This document shows positions 26,296 to 36,195 of a stretch of DNA of 64,000 nt, piece after piece (position 1 is the first letter of the stretch; every line of letters begins with the position of its first letter). The position numbers were made by a program, and so were the translations under genes. The notes beneath the pieces are model-generated. The model saw nothing but the letters and a program-made list of their open reading frames with translations, did no database searches and had not been told where the DNA came from. The DNA is taken from NCBI RefSeq assembly GCF_000970085.1, contig NZ_CP009506.1, forward strand, positions 3,968,001 to 4,032,000. The letters run 5' to 3'. Source of the stretch: Methanosarcina siciliae T4/M. GTDB taxonomy: Archaea; Halobacteriota; Methanosarcinia; Methanosarcinales; Methanosarcinaceae.

Positions 26296-27777
26296 ATGAC
26301 ATATGATAAATTTATAAAAGATGTAGGACTTATCGGAATCACACAGGTTTTAACAACCTTAGGTGCATTTTTTTTACTTCCTATTATCACAAAAACCCTT
26401 GGGTCATATGATTACGGGATTTGGTCCCAAATAAACGTTACTGTATCTCTTCTAACACCTTTTGCCCTTTTGGGTCTTTCGATGTCTATTGTTCGATTTA
26501 TGTCAGCAGAGAAAGATGTCAATGTAATTCGGGAAACTTTTTACTCGGTTCTATTTTTTGTAGCATTAACAAGCATGTTAATCTCTATATTGGTATTTGT
26601 AATTTCAGATTGGCTTGCATCATTTCTCTTTCAAGATATCAATACCTCATATTTCATCAAAATTGGATCTTTCCTTATATTCTTTTCAGCTCTTAATCAG
26701 ATAACAATGTTTTATTTTCGTATATTCAGACAAATTTCTAAATATGCATTCCTATCAATATTTAATTCATTTGGCGGACTTGTATTAATCCTGATACTCG
26801 TTAAAATGGGTTTTGGTCTCTTTGGGGTTATCAGTGCTGCACTCTTAGTTCAGTTATTTGTCATTGTAGTTGGAATATTACTTATAACATCCCAGATAGG
26901 TTTTTCTGTTCCAAAATTTACCTATCTTCACTCCCATTTAAAATATGGACTTCCACTAGCACCGAATTCAGCTGTCAGGTGGATAACAAGTTCAAGTGAT
27001 AAATACATTCTAGGATTTTTCATGGGACTTAACGCTGTAGGTATATATGCTGCAGCATATGCAATTGGAAACATCATTTCTTTTTTTGTCTCGCCAATTC
27101 AGCTCATGCTATTTCCTACTTTATCAAAAGCTTATGATATGCAAAATCTCTCTGAAGTTAATGGGTATCTTGAGTATTCACTAAAGTATTTTCTTTTATT
27201 TGCTATCCCATCTGCCTTTGGAATTTCAGTTCTTGCAAAACCTATATTAAGAATGATGACAACTGCAGAATTTGTATCAGGGAGTATTGTAATTCCTTTT
27301 GTCGCGTTTGGTATTATCTTCGAGGGAGTGTATCAGATTTCAATTAATGTTACTCATTTGGTGAAAAAAACCCAGTATAATATAGTATTTCTTTCGATTG
27401 GTGCCATATCTAATTTGTTACTTAATATTATCTTAATACCAATTTTTGGTCTTGTTGGAGCTGCAGTTAGTACTTTAATAGCGTACTTTTTAATGTGTGC
27501 TGTATCCGTATTCTTTTCACAAAAATACATCCAAATTAATATAGATTGGTTATTAATATCAAAAATTATATTAAGTAGTTTACTGATGGCTTTAGTTGTT
27601 CATACCTATAATCCTGAGACATTTATTGGTATAATTATTGCAATAGGACTTGGGTTTATCATATATTGCTTATTAATAATACTGTTGAAAGGAGTTGAGA
27701 TCAGAGAATTGAAGTCAATTATACATGCACTTATACCAAATAATAGAGCAGTTGAGGTGTCGGATAAATTTCAGTAA
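26296..27777 (+). CDS. Wzx-like polysaccharide flippase (MOP superfamily)
   Basis: This protein of about 493 residues has some 14 hydrophobic helices, typical of lipid-linked oligosaccharide flippases. It opens with FIKDVGLIGITQVLTTLG and contains YGLPLAPNSAVRWITSSSDK, a loop common in archaeal and bacterial Wzx-like proteins. An in-frame TTG lies 15 bases upstream, but the ATG at 26296 is preferred. It would move the glycan to the outer face before AglB acts. It is AT-rich like the gene at 23965. Confidence 0.9.
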   Translation: MTYDKFIKDVGLIGITQVLTTLGAFFLLPIITKTLGSYDYGIWSQINVTVSLLTPFALLGLSMSIVRFMSAEKDVNVIRETFYSVLFFVALTSMLISILVFVISDWLASFLFQDINTSYFIKIGSFLIFFSALNQITMFYFRIFRQISKYAFLSIFNSFGGLVLILILVKMGFGLFGVISAALLVQLFVIVVGILLITSQIGFSVPKFTYLHSHLKYGLPLAPNSAVRWITSSSDKYILGFFMGLNAVGIYAAAYAIGNIISFFVSPIQLMLFPTLSKAYDMQNLSEVNGYLEYSLKYFLLFAIPSAFGISVLAKPILRMMTTAEFVSGSIVIPFVAFGIIFEGVYQISINVTHLVKKTQYNIVFLSIGAISNLLLNIILIPIFGLVGAAVSTLIAYFLMCAVSVFFSQKYIQINIDWLLISKIILSSLLMALVVHTYNPETFIGIIIAIGLGFIIYCLLIILLKGVEIRELKSIIHALIPNNRAVEVSDKFQ

Positions 27778-27887
27778 TAGAACTCCGGTTAAAAACAATA
27801 TATAATTTCACTCAGTCAATTAAAAACCAAACTCATAAATAATTTAATTGGGATTAAACCTATAAAACAAAAAATATTTAACTATAA

Positions 27888-29201
27888 TTACTTTATAATA
27901 GATAATTTCCTGAGAATAACTCCCGCATATGGCATCATTTTCCGTGTCACTTTCTGAATTATATTTCCCTGATATTTTTTCTTTTTCAAGTTGACTTTTC
28001 GGAGGTAATCTTCACGATCTATTGTTATATACAACTCACGTGAATATGTTAATCTCTCCTTTAACCTCTGTCGAACTATTTTATTTGCGGGTGTAAATGG
28101 GATATTTTCAAAATAATTGTCTGGATATGGAAATAACCATTCATTTTCATCGAAAAGTTCACGAGAAGTATAGAATTTGGTTTTATGTCTTCCATCAACA
28201 GTCTGACCATAAAAAATGTCTTCTATTGATAAATCTTCAAGTACAATTGCCCCATCTCTTGCAGCATCTTCAAGAAGTTTTTTTCCTTTCTCGGTTCTGG
28301 CAATAACAACAGTATGACCTTCAGGTTGTTGCTTATGAGTAATTCCCCATGGATCTCCACAGACAATATCACTGAAGATGTTCATCTGGTCATAACAAGC
28401 TATACAACGATGCAGTTCATATACTTGTTTTAACCTGTGACGTTTTTCTTTTGGAAGCCAATAATCGTTAGTTGAAGTTGTAACATGAACATCGCCAGGC
28501 CACCCACAACTTTTATCCCTGAACCAGAACCGCGATATCTGTTTGGAATCACACTCACTTTGTTCAATCAAATCATCAATCATATCACCCCCATTTTGTC
28601 CTGCACAAATTAAACCAATTGTATATTTTGGCAAGGTTACATTTGGGTAATTTTCACGAATTAATTGAAGACTTTCAGCCTGGCACCCTAAAACAACAGC
28701 AGCAGTATTTTTATCCGAATGTTCAAGTATTGTTTTAACAACTGAAGACTGGGTATAATATGACCCGCATGCATCGATTATTTCAGATTCCGATAAAGCA
28801 AGTACCGCTTGTGGCCTTCTTGTTTGTAAGTTTAGGTTGTTTACTATTGCTCCTTCGATCTTATTTTGCTCTAAAAGATAACACAATAGTGCTGTTACAA
28901 TTCCCCCACTCTGTGATTTTTGCCTTATTGTATTATCACTTGCATATCCTACATACCCTGCAAGACATACACCATGAAAAATATCATCAGTTTCAATTGA
29001 CGGTTTATTCTCAGGGTTACTCGAGCAGATTTTTGCACATTTCCCGCAATCGATACACAGGTCATTGTTGAGATTTGCAACAAGATACCCGGCAGTATTT
29101 GTAATTATCTCAATTGCATTTGAAGGACAGATCCCAGAACACGCTCCGCAAGCAGTACAGAGAGCATTGTTTGCAATATGGGAAATATTATTTATTTGCA
29201 T
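27888..29201 (-). CDS. F420-dehydrogenase beta-subunit-like ferredoxin protein of a glycan locus
   Basis: This 437-residue protein has two N-terminal 4Fe-4S ferredoxin motifs (CTACGACSGICP near residue 15 and CIDCGKCAKIC near 48). The FrhB-type flavin/F420 domain follows (QSGGIVTALLCYLLEQ, GCQAESLQL, GDPWGITH). Such proteins occur beside pyruvyltransferases in archaeal and bacterial polysaccharide loci and may reduce a sugar or polyprenyl substrate. It follows the pyruvyltransferase by 9 bases, so the two are surely cotranscribed. Confidence 0.88.
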   Translation of the reverse strand: MQINNISHIANNALCTACGACSGICPSNAIEIITNTAGYLVANLNNDLCIDCGKCAKICSSNPENKPSIETDDIFHGVCLAGYVGYASDNTIRQKSQSGGIVTALLCYLLEQNKIEGAIVNNLNLQTRRPQAVLALSESEIIDACGSYYTQSSVVKTILEHSDKNTAAVVLGCQAESLQLIRENYPNVTLPKYTIGLICAGQNGGDMIDDLIEQSECDSKQISRFWFRDKSCGWPGDVHVTTSTNDYWLPKEKRHRLKQVYELHRCIACYDQMNIFSDIVCGDPWGITHKQQPEGHTVVIARTEKGKKLLEDAARDGAIVLEDLSIEDIFYGQTVDGRHKTKFYTSRELFDENEWLFPYPDNYFENIPFTPANKIVRQRLKERLTYSRELYITIDREDYLRKVNLKKKKYQGNIIQKVTRKMMPYAGVILRKLSIIK

Positions 29202-29210
29202 AATCCACCT

Positions 29211-30383
29211 TTATTTTGAAAACAGAATTTTGCCAGTCTCAATAACTGCTTTTCGAACATCGGGGTGTTTTTCAGCAATTATCTTTTTAGATTCATCTCT
29301 ATTCTCCCAGAATGAATCAAAGGTTGAGATCAGTTTTTCGGAAGTACATTCACCAGTTGGAATCCCCCATTCATCCTGACCATACCAGTGGAGGAGTTCC
29401 TCATACTTGTAGTGCCATCCAACAACAAGTGTTGGAACTCCTGAGGACAAAGCAGCAACACATGAATGATATCTGCTGGCGACAATAACCTCACATGAGG
29501 CGATGGTGTTTTTTAGTTCTTTGCTGGACATATGTGCCGAATCAATGATATCTACATGAATACTTTCTTTTTTCAATTTATCCTGGATTTCCTTCGACAC
29601 GGTAATATCATTCATATCTGACAACTGTTGAACTTCATTGGGAATTAAAATAATCGATATTCCATATGTCTGGGAAATATGTCTACATAAATTTACCATG
29701 CATTCGACATACCCTGTTTTTCCTTCCCATTGCCGGATTATCTGGTGACTAGTAGAAATTCCTATTTTATTCTCACCAAAAATTTTATCATTTGAGAAAG
29801 TCATCATGTTTGCAATATCCGGCGATAAAAAAATCTCTTTTTTTACTTTTGCATCATAAATGAGAGCATCGCGACTTTTCGCTTCTCTTGCAGACACCAC
29901 ATCGAATAGGTGGTTGCAGGCAAATGCTGCAGACTTTTGGTTCAATTTGCTCTTCATAGGTCCAAAACTACAGGTGTTCTTAACTGTTTTTCTGCGGAAA
30001 AATTTTGCAATTGTTAATATCTTGAATGTAAAGGCAGTCAAAAACATCCTCAAATAACTAAACTTTTGTGGGTTTAAATTATCGGAAAAACAAATCCCGT
30101 ATAAATTCACAACAATATCCGATGATTTTACATCTCGAATAAATTCTTTCATTTCTTTACTTCTCAGAAAAGCAAACTCAAAATTCTTGAATGAAAAGGG
30201 TACTGTTTTCATTTTGAAGTTGAAATCACGTGACGAGTATTCGTTAAATGGGGTTGTCTGGTAATATATTAATTCATAATCATTACCATAAAGTTCAGCT
30301 AAAACCTCTTGAAGTCCATGCAATATCGAAGGGCCACCAAAATTATCCTCTATTATTATGCCTGTAGCCAATATTTTTATCAT
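29211..30383 (-). CDS. Polysaccharide pyruvyl transferase family protein (CsaB/WcaK-like)
   Basis: This 390-residue protein begins MIKILATGIIIEDNFGGPSI, the GT-B-like start of the family. Near the C-terminus it has the motif VASRYHSCVAALSSGVPTLVVGW. The family transfers pyruvate from PEP to glycans, usually as a ketal. An in-frame GTG nine bases earlier is possible, but the ATG at 30383 follows GTGGTAAG. It pairs with the FrhB-like gene just downstream. Confidence 0.87.
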   Translation of the reverse strand: MIKILATGIIIEDNFGGPSILHGLQEVLAELYGNDYELIYYQTTPFNEYSSRDFNFKMKTVPFSFKNFEFAFLRSKEMKEFIRDVKSSDIVVNLYGICFSDNLNPQKFSYLRMFLTAFTFKILTIAKFFRRKTVKNTCSFGPMKSKLNQKSAAFACNHLFDVVSAREAKSRDALIYDAKVKKEIFLSPDIANMMTFSNDKIFGENKIGISTSHQIIRQWEGKTGYVECMVNLCRHISQTYGISIILIPNEVQQLSDMNDITVSKEIQDKLKKESIHVDIIDSAHMSSKELKNTIASCEVIVASRYHSCVAALSSGVPTLVVGWHYKYEELLHWYGQDEWGIPTGECTSEKLISTFDSFWENRDESKKIIAEKHPDVRKAVIETGKILFSK

Positions 30384-30392
30384 ACTTACCAC

Positions 30393-30677
30393 TTTAATCC
30401 CCGTCTGTACCTTAAGAGACTATTTTAAAATTCAAACTATTTCTACAATCGGATAATTGGCAATATTAATTTAAATTCAGACTATAAACTTTTCCGAAAT
30501 TTGAGTACATACCAACATGAAGTTCTCCCATATTAGTTACGTACTTGAGGCATAAAATCAAACACATTAAATATCATAATTTGAATTTACACTTTAGATA
30601 TTTTATGGTTTAATGCTCCTCTTTTTCCGTTCAAGTGAGTGAGTCCTATCTAGACCATAGGACCAAATTTATTATTA
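30393..30677. other. Non-coding flank of the insertion sequence
   Basis: These 285 bases carry no gene. A hairpin GTCCTAT/ATAGGAC (30644-30664) with a 7-base loop lies just outside the left end of the insertion sequence. The promoter of the pyruvyltransferase gene should lie in 30390-30480. Confidence 0.4.
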
Positions 30678-32244
30678 ACCTTAACTCCCATTTTTTGTAG
30701 GGAATATGTTGAATTTGAGAGTTTTATCTAATTCTCTTACTTTCTTAGGAACTTCAGTAATGATACTTTTTTCACCAAAGTTTATACTTTTCACTTTTCT
30801 AAACTTCAATAGGATATCAATGGGTGAGACCTTGTCATTTATCTCTGCTTTTTTAATTGCCTTCAACAATTTACAGTACGCATATAATGAAAGAAATGCC
30901 ACAAACACATGCCCATAAACGCTCTCATCATCATGAAGATACAATTTGTCAGCGTCTAATGTTGTTTTGTATGCATCAAACAACTTTTCAATCGAGTCTC
31001 TTTTTTTGTAGAGTTCATACATCTCCTTTTTTCCTATGTCGTAATTGGAGATAATCAAGAACTTCCCTGCTCTATTTTGTTTTAAAGAGTACTCTTCATC
31101 GCTGATCTTCCCTTCCTCTCTCTTTCTGAAGATCGTCTTCTGTTCTTCAAGTCTTAGATCCAGGTCTTCATATAAATATAGGAACCTATTTCCTAACTTT
31201 CTTTTACCACATTTGATGAGTCTATCATGATAGATGAATTCTTCATTAAGGTGTATTCTTGTGTCATAATAGTGGCTGTTCCTTTTTGTTGGTAACACAA
31301 ATTTGATATGTTTTTCTTCTAAGCAGTTAAGGATGTTCTCTGAGAAAAAACCACGATCAAGAAGAAGTATCTTATCGCTGACATCCAACTCTTCTATTGT
31401 TTTGTATAATGTATTTATGTCCTTCACACTGCCTGGAACTGATTTGATCATAGTAGGCATTTCACTATCAAGACCACAAAGAAGGGCAAAGTTGATTTGG
31501 GGAACTTGAATACAGTCTTTGTTGTAGCCTTTTTCAGCCTGTAGAATATTCATAGATCGAGAGAAACAGGAACTTAAGTCATAGACGAGTTGAGTGTCTG
31601 CATTTTTGAGATGATTGAATAGCTCATTCTGCCCAAACCTATCACAGCCTACTTCCCTTAACACTTTTGAAAGATTGGATGGATTAAGATTTGGTTTTAT
31701 ACCTTCAAGATTATAGAGATCTTCCCAAGTATCTTTAATTCGTTTGAGGGGGACATATCCATTTACACGAACAATTGACATTGCATAGAGTTCTTCCCAA
31801 TATTCCGGAAAATTTTTCATGAGAAAAGGTTTGAGCTCTCCCATCATATTATGTAAAATCATTGAATTTCCATAGTCAGTGACAGAGTGAGGCACAGGTA
31901 TCACATTAGTTTTAGGTTTCTCACCTTTAGGTATAAAGCCGTAATCTTTGTCGAGTCTACCAATGTAAACTGAAACTTTACGACCCTTCTTAATTTTTTT
32001 GTCATATTTACTCGTAGAGCGATAAACATAATGACAAGCGCCTCGAACTTTGATTTCAAGACATTTTTCTCCAGCTTTACGCTGATCTTCAAGCCAGCAT
32101 CTTGCCCAGGGTTCCATAATCCCTATTATGTAGGGAATATAGGCATATATAAGTTTCGATTTGAAATCGTTCTACTGATATTAAAAATGAGAAAAAATAA
32201 GCAAATTAGATGATATAGTCCCTATAAATAGGCAGAGTTAAGGT
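30678..32244 (-). mobile_element. IS4/IS1634-like insertion sequence, apparently complete
   Basis: A 1.57-kb element contains one intact transposase and ends in perfect 10-bp inverted repeats, ACCTTAACTC (30678-30687) and GAGTTAAGGT (32235-32244). ATTA stands directly outside both ends and could be a 4-bp target duplication, though it may be part of longer imperfect ends. It sits between the pyruvyltransferase and rfbB genes of the glycan locus. Confidence 0.75.
30681..32117 (-). CDS. IS4/IS1634-family DDE transposase
   Basis: This 478-residue transposase appears intact. Its N-terminal part (VYRSTSKYDKKIKKGRKVSV, then YIGRLDKDYGFIPKGE) resembles Methanosarcina IS1634-like proteins. The catalytic core contains an acidic motif LLDRGFFSENILNCL. 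The exact YREK signature follows: Y-x2-R-x3-E-x6-K in YKKRDSIEKLFDAYK. The stop codon overlaps the left terminal repeat. Confidence 0.93.
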   Translation of the reverse strand: MEPWARCWLEDQRKAGEKCLEIKVRGACHYVYRSTSKYDKKIKKGRKVSVYIGRLDKDYGFIPKGEKPKTNVIPVPHSVTDYGNSMILHNMMGELKPFLMKNFPEYWEELYAMSIVRVNGYVPLKRIKDTWEDLYNLEGIKPNLNPSNLSKVLREVGCDRFGQNELFNHLKNADTQLVYDLSSCFSRSMNILQAEKGYNKDCIQVPQINFALLCGLDSEMPTMIKSVPGSVKDINTLYKTIEELDVSDKILLLDRGFFSENILNCLEEKHIKFVLPTKRNSHYYDTRIHLNEEFIYHDRLIKCGKRKLGNRFLYLYEDLDLRLEEQKTIFRKREEGKISDEEYSLKQNRAGKFLIISNYDIGKKEMYELYKKRDSIEKLFDAYKTTLDADKLYLHDDESVYGHVFVAFLSLYAYCKLLKAIKKAEINDKVSPIDILLKFRKVKSINFGEKSIITEVPKKVRELDKTLKFNIFPTKNGS

Positions 32245-32646
32245 ATTAAGACACACCCTTAGTGAAAAAAATAGTTCAGTGCTTACATAGATCGTAAGAG
32301 CTGGGTCACATGTTAACCAACTTTAAACATGATATATATTTAATAAATGTTCTAAGACGATGTCGAAAAGATATTCTAATATTTAATGTCGACCTGTCGA
32401 AAGTGAGTAAAAGACATTGGAACATGCTTAACAAGCAATTTAACAAAGGGATTATACATTTGGCTCCATCCAAAGTACAAACACCAATATTTTTTGATTC
32501 GTGTTTTATCTTAGCCATAGATCGTGAATAAAATAACCCAAACATGTATAATTTTGGTATTATATCGGAAAATTGATATTAAAATCGCTGATTACGAGTT
32601 GGTGAAGTAATGAAACTTATCATTTACAACCTTGACTTCAGCCATC
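32245..32646. other. Gene-free stretch right of the insertion sequence
   Basis: A 73-codon frame at 32310-32531 (+) has no recognisable motif and no ribosome site. It may be a decayed gene remnant. Nothing else is seen apart from AT-rich sequence. Confidence 0.35.
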
Positions 32647-33606
32647 TCACCGGATAGCTAATGGCTCCCACCACCATCGGTTTTCAACATACCATCTGAC
32701 CGTCTGCTCAAGAGCAGTGTCAAAATCATACTTCGGTTTCCAGCCCATTTTTTCCAGTTTGCTGCCATCAAGGGAATAACGGAAATCGTGACCTTTTCGA
32801 TCTCCCACATATTCAATTGAAGCCTCATCTTTGCCAAGCATATTAAGAAGGCGGTGAGTAATTTCAAGGTTAGTAAGTTCGTTTCCACCATCTATATTAT
32901 AGATTTCTCCACTGCTTCCGTTATGAAGGACAAAATCTACTGCAGAACAATGATCTTCAACATAGATCCAATCCCTGATATTCAGACCCGTACCGTAGAC
33001 CGGAACTTTTTTGCCTTCCATTAATTTGCTAATGAAAAAGGGAATTAATTTTTCCGGGTACTGGTAAGGTCCGAAGTTGTTTGTACACCTGGTAATGCAA
33101 ACCGGAAGGTCATATGTAGTGTGATATGATTTTGCAAGGAGGTCGGAACCAGCTTTGCTTGAGGAATAAGGGCTTGAAGGATTCAGATTATCTTCTTCGG
33201 TAAAAGAACCCTCTTTAATGCTTCCATATACCTCATCCGTAGAAATATGAACGAACTTTTTGATATTGTTTGCAAGCGCACTCTGGAGAAGGGTATTTGT
33301 ACCGAGCACGTTTGTCCTTACAAAAACCGAACCATCGTCAATTGAGCGATCAACATGACTTTCGGCAGCGAAATGAACAACAAGATCCACCTTGTTCATT
33401 ACTTCGTTCACAACGATAGGGTCGCAGATATCTCCTTTGACAAAAGAATAATTCGGATTATTTTCGATATCTTTGAGGTTGGAGAGGTTTCCGGCATATG
33501 TCAATTTGTCAAGGTTTATGATCTGATAATACGGGTACTTTCCCAGCATATAACGGATGAAATTGCTGCCTATAAATCCGCAGCCTCCTGTTACCAGCAG
33601 TTTCAT
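32647..33606 (-). CDS. rfbB: dTDP-glucose 4,6-dehydratase
   Basis: This 319-residue short-chain dehydrogenase has the NAD motif GGCGFIGSNFIRYM at its start. It also has ISTDEVYGS with the catalytic Asp/Glu pair, and YSSSKAGSD with the Tyr-x3-Lys. It makes dTDP-4-keto-6-deoxyglucose, the precursor of rhamnose and other deoxysugars. RfbC is upstream in the same operon. RfbA and RfbD are not in this window. Confidence 0.94.
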   Translation of the reverse strand: MKLLVTGGCGFIGSNFIRYMLGKYPYYQIINLDKLTYAGNLSNLKDIENNPNYSFVKGDICDPIVVNEVMNKVDLVVHFAAESHVDRSIDDGSVFVRTNVLGTNTLLQSALANNIKKFVHISTDEVYGSIKEGSFTEEDNLNPSSPYSSSKAGSDLLAKSYHTTYDLPVCITRCTNNFGPYQYPEKLIPFFISKLMEGKKVPVYGTGLNIRDWIYVEDHCSAVDFVLHNGSSGEIYNIDGGNELTNLEITHRLLNMLGKDEASIEYVGDRKGHDFRYSLDGSKLEKMGWKPKYDFDTALEQTVRWYVENRWWWEPLAIR

Positions 33607-33686
33607 TCAGGTCGCCTCTGTAAATAATACATCATGACAATAAACCAACAATAAACAAACTGTTCTGAAAGATAAAAATTTGTGCA

Positions 33687-34238
33687 TTAAAAGTTCATTT
33701 CGGCTTTTTCAAATCTGGGCAGCAGACCATCTTTTGGAGAAACCCTTATATCTTCATCCCTTACTTTCCAATCAATATTCAATGAAGGGTCGTTGTATGC
33801 GATTCCTGCCTCGGTTTCGGGATGATAATATTCATCGCATTTGTATGCAAAAACTGCGGTTTCACTCATTACTGAAAATCCATGGGCAAAACCCTTTGGA
33901 ATAAGGAACTGTCTTTTGTTCTCGCCGGAAAGTTCAACTCCAACCCACTTCCCTAAAGTGGGCGAGTCTTTCCTGAGGTCTACGGCAACATCATATACCT
34001 TTCCCTGTAAAACTCTCACAAGTTTCGCCTGACTGAAAGGAGACAGTTGATAGTGCAACCCTCGAATAACCCCATAAGAAGACCTGGATTCATTGTCCTG
34101 AACAAAATTGTACATCTTTCCAATAAGAGAATCAAATTTCATCTTATTGTAACTTTCGAAAAAGTAACCCCTATCATCCCCAAAAACATCAGGTTCGAGT
34201 ACAAAGAGGTCCTCTATCCCGGTATTAATCAGCTTCAT
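33687..34238 (-). CDS. rfbC: dTDP-4-dehydrorhamnose 3,5-epimerase
   Basis: This 183-residue cupin enzyme has the conserved segments GYFFESYNKMKFD, SSYGVIRGLHYQ (catalytic His), VAVDLRKDSPTLGKW and FLIPKGFAHGFSV. Full length. It acts on the product of RfbB, 80 bases downstream. It overlaps neither neighbour and starts 9 bases after manC. Confidence 0.94.
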   Translation of the reverse strand: MKLINTGIEDLFVLEPDVFGDDRGYFFESYNKMKFDSLIGKMYNFVQDNESRSSYGVIRGLHYQLSPFSQAKLVRVLQGKVYDVAVDLRKDSPTLGKWVGVELSGENKRQFLIPKGFAHGFSVMSETAVFAYKCDEYYHPETEAGIAYNDPSLNIDWKVRDEDIRVSPKDGLLPRFEKAEMNF

Positions 34239-34247
34239 ACGTTTCCC

Positions 34248-35630
34248 TCAGCTTCTCCCGTATACATCATTAAACCTGACAATATCCCCTTCATCCACTA
34301 ACTCTCCTAACTGCACCTCAATAATCTCCAGCGGAACCTTTCCAGGGTTTGACAGCCTGTGCTTTTGTCCAGCCCGAATAAATGTGCTTTCCCCGGGTCT
34401 CAGGAAAAACTGCTCTCCGTCCACTTCGACACAGGCCATGCCTTTTACAACCACCCAGTGTTCACTCCTGTGGTAGTGCAGCTGCAGGCTTAATTTATGG
34501 TCGGAAAGCACGGTAATATTCTTGATCTTATGCCCGGGAGAGACATCAAGTAACGTATATGAACCCCAGGGCCTGTAGACTGTCTGTCCGATAAATGCTC
34601 TTTCGTCGTTCCTGCCCTTCAGGTCGGAGACTATTTCCTTTACTTTCTGACTGCTCGATTTTGGACATATTAACAGGGCATCGCTCGTGTCAACAATAAC
34701 CATGTCCTTAATATCAATAAGAGAAACAATTTTTCCACATTTCGAATAAACCAGGTTCCCATCGGAGTTGAGAAGCATGGGGTCACACTCATAGACCACG
34801 TTTCCTACCGAATCTTTTTCAAGCTCATCATAAATTGCCGCAAAGTTTCCGAGGTCACTCCATTTCTGGTTCAGCTTTACAACAGCGACTTTATCCGACT
34901 TTTCCATTATGCCGTAATCAATAGAAACGTTATCTACACACGCATAAATCTCATCAATACTGCCCCCTCTCTCAAAGCAGGCAAAAATAGAAGGTGCATG
35001 TTTTTTGACTTCTTCAAAGAAGAGCCCTGTTTCAAAAAGGAACATTCCGCTATTCCAGAGGCAGCCTTCTTCAATGTATTTTTGTGCGGTTTCGAAATCA
35101 GGCTTTTCTCTGAATTCCGAAACTCTGTAACCTGGTTCACAGGGCTCGGCGGCTTTAATGTAGCCGTATCCCGTATGAGGGAATGTAGGGACAACCCCGA
35201 AAGTGACCAGATAATCCGAAGCAAGTTTTTCGGCTGAAGAAATCGTTGCCATTGCAGCTCTATCAAGCACATGGTCGGAGGAAAATACCCCTACGATTGA
35301 ATTTCCGAATTTCTGTCCAATCTCTTTCATTCCAAAGAAGATTGCAGGAAGGGTGTTTTTGCCTTCGGGCTCTATCAGAACATTTTCCGGAGGAATTGAG
35401 TAGCCTATCTCTTTGATCTGTCCAATCACAAAAAATTTCTGGGCTTCGTTCGTTACAACAAAAATCTCAGAAACATCTGAAACCTCAAGACATCGAAGCA
35501 CTGTCTCCTGAAAAAGTGAAGTGTCACCAAATTTTAAAAATTGTTTGGGATACATTTCCCGGCTTAGAGGCCAGAGTCTTGTCCCTGAGCCGCCTGCAAG
35601 AATTATTGACTTAATGCCTGTCATCTCCAT
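34248..35630 (-). CDS. manC: Mannose-1-phosphate guanylyltransferase / mannose-6-phosphate isomerase
   Basis: This 460-residue bifunctional enzyme has an N-terminal nucleotidyltransferase (ILAGGSGTRLWPLSREMYPK, residues 10-29; FREKPDFETAQ). A C-terminal cupin isomerase domain follows (RPWGSYTLLD, LQLHYHRSEHWVVVKG). It makes GDP-mannose from GTP and mannose-1-phosphate. It is first in the manC-rfbC-rfbB run, so the promoter should lie upstream of 35630, near the 31-bp repeat array. Confidence 0.94.
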   Translation of the reverse strand: MEMTGIKSIILAGGSGTRLWPLSREMYPKQFLKFGDTSLFQETVLRCLEVSDVSEIFVVTNEAQKFFVIGQIKEIGYSIPPENVLIEPEGKNTLPAIFFGMKEIGQKFGNSIVGVFSSDHVLDRAAMATISSAEKLASDYLVTFGVVPTFPHTGYGYIKAAEPCEPGYRVSEFREKPDFETAQKYIEEGCLWNSGMFLFETGLFFEEVKKHAPSIFACFERGGSIDEIYACVDNVSIDYGIMEKSDKVAVVKLNQKWSDLGNFAAIYDELEKDSVGNVVYECDPMLLNSDGNLVYSKCGKIVSLIDIKDMVIVDTSDALLICPKSSSQKVKEIVSDLKGRNDERAFIGQTVYRPWGSYTLLDVSPGHKIKNITVLSDHKLSLQLHYHRSEHWVVVKGMACVEVDGEQFFLRPGESTFIRAGQKHRLSNPGKVPLEIIEVQLGELVDEGDIVRFNDVYGRS

Positions 35631-35803
35631 GGAAATCGATTTAAAAAATATTCAATCAAAGTATTTCAAGACAAAAACCCTTTCAACATTGTCTTGAGGG
35701 AAAGGAAACATAAATACGCTGTGGAAGAAGGTTATTTTCAGGACATGATTATTTTTTGATATATTTTCTAAATAGAAGAACTACTCTTTGAATACTAATT
35801 ATC

Positions 35804-35990
35804 GAATGTATTTTTTGGAATCAATTATTTTGGGATTACATTGCTTTTGATATCAATGACCTGAGATTACATTGCTTTTGATATCAATGACCCGAGGTAC
35901 TATGTTCTTTAGTATTAATCACTAATGATTACATTACTTATGTATCAATTACTTTAGGAATAAATTGTTTTTAATATTAGATTATTTTTG
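35804..35990. repeat. Degenerate 31-bp tandem repeats
   Basis: Two nearly perfect units beginning GATTACATTGCTTTTGATAT start at 35834 and 35865. Weaker copies follow at about 35896, 35927 and 35958, and one may precede at about 35804, all in step with a 31-base period. There are no unique spacers, so it is not a CRISPR. Thirty-one bases are close to three helical turns, so bound proteins would lie on one DNA face. The rest of 35631-36195 holds no gene. Confidence 0.75.
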
Positions 35991-36195
35991 GAGTTTGATT
36001 ATTTTTTAGTAGTATATGATAAGGAGTAAATATATAACCTTTGGCTTTGAGAATGCCGAAAAATAAGATATCAAACTATCAAATTCAAACCGTCAAACCG
36101 AAAAAATGAAGGAAAACAGGCTATGAATAAATGAAATGTAAACCCGATAAAACTCAAATAAGCTGGTCAAAAATTAATGACGAGTTTCCCTGGGT

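Noticed and set aside
35804..35990. CRISPR array
   Set aside because: The 31-base units are directly adjacent with no unique spacers, and no cas genes are in the window.
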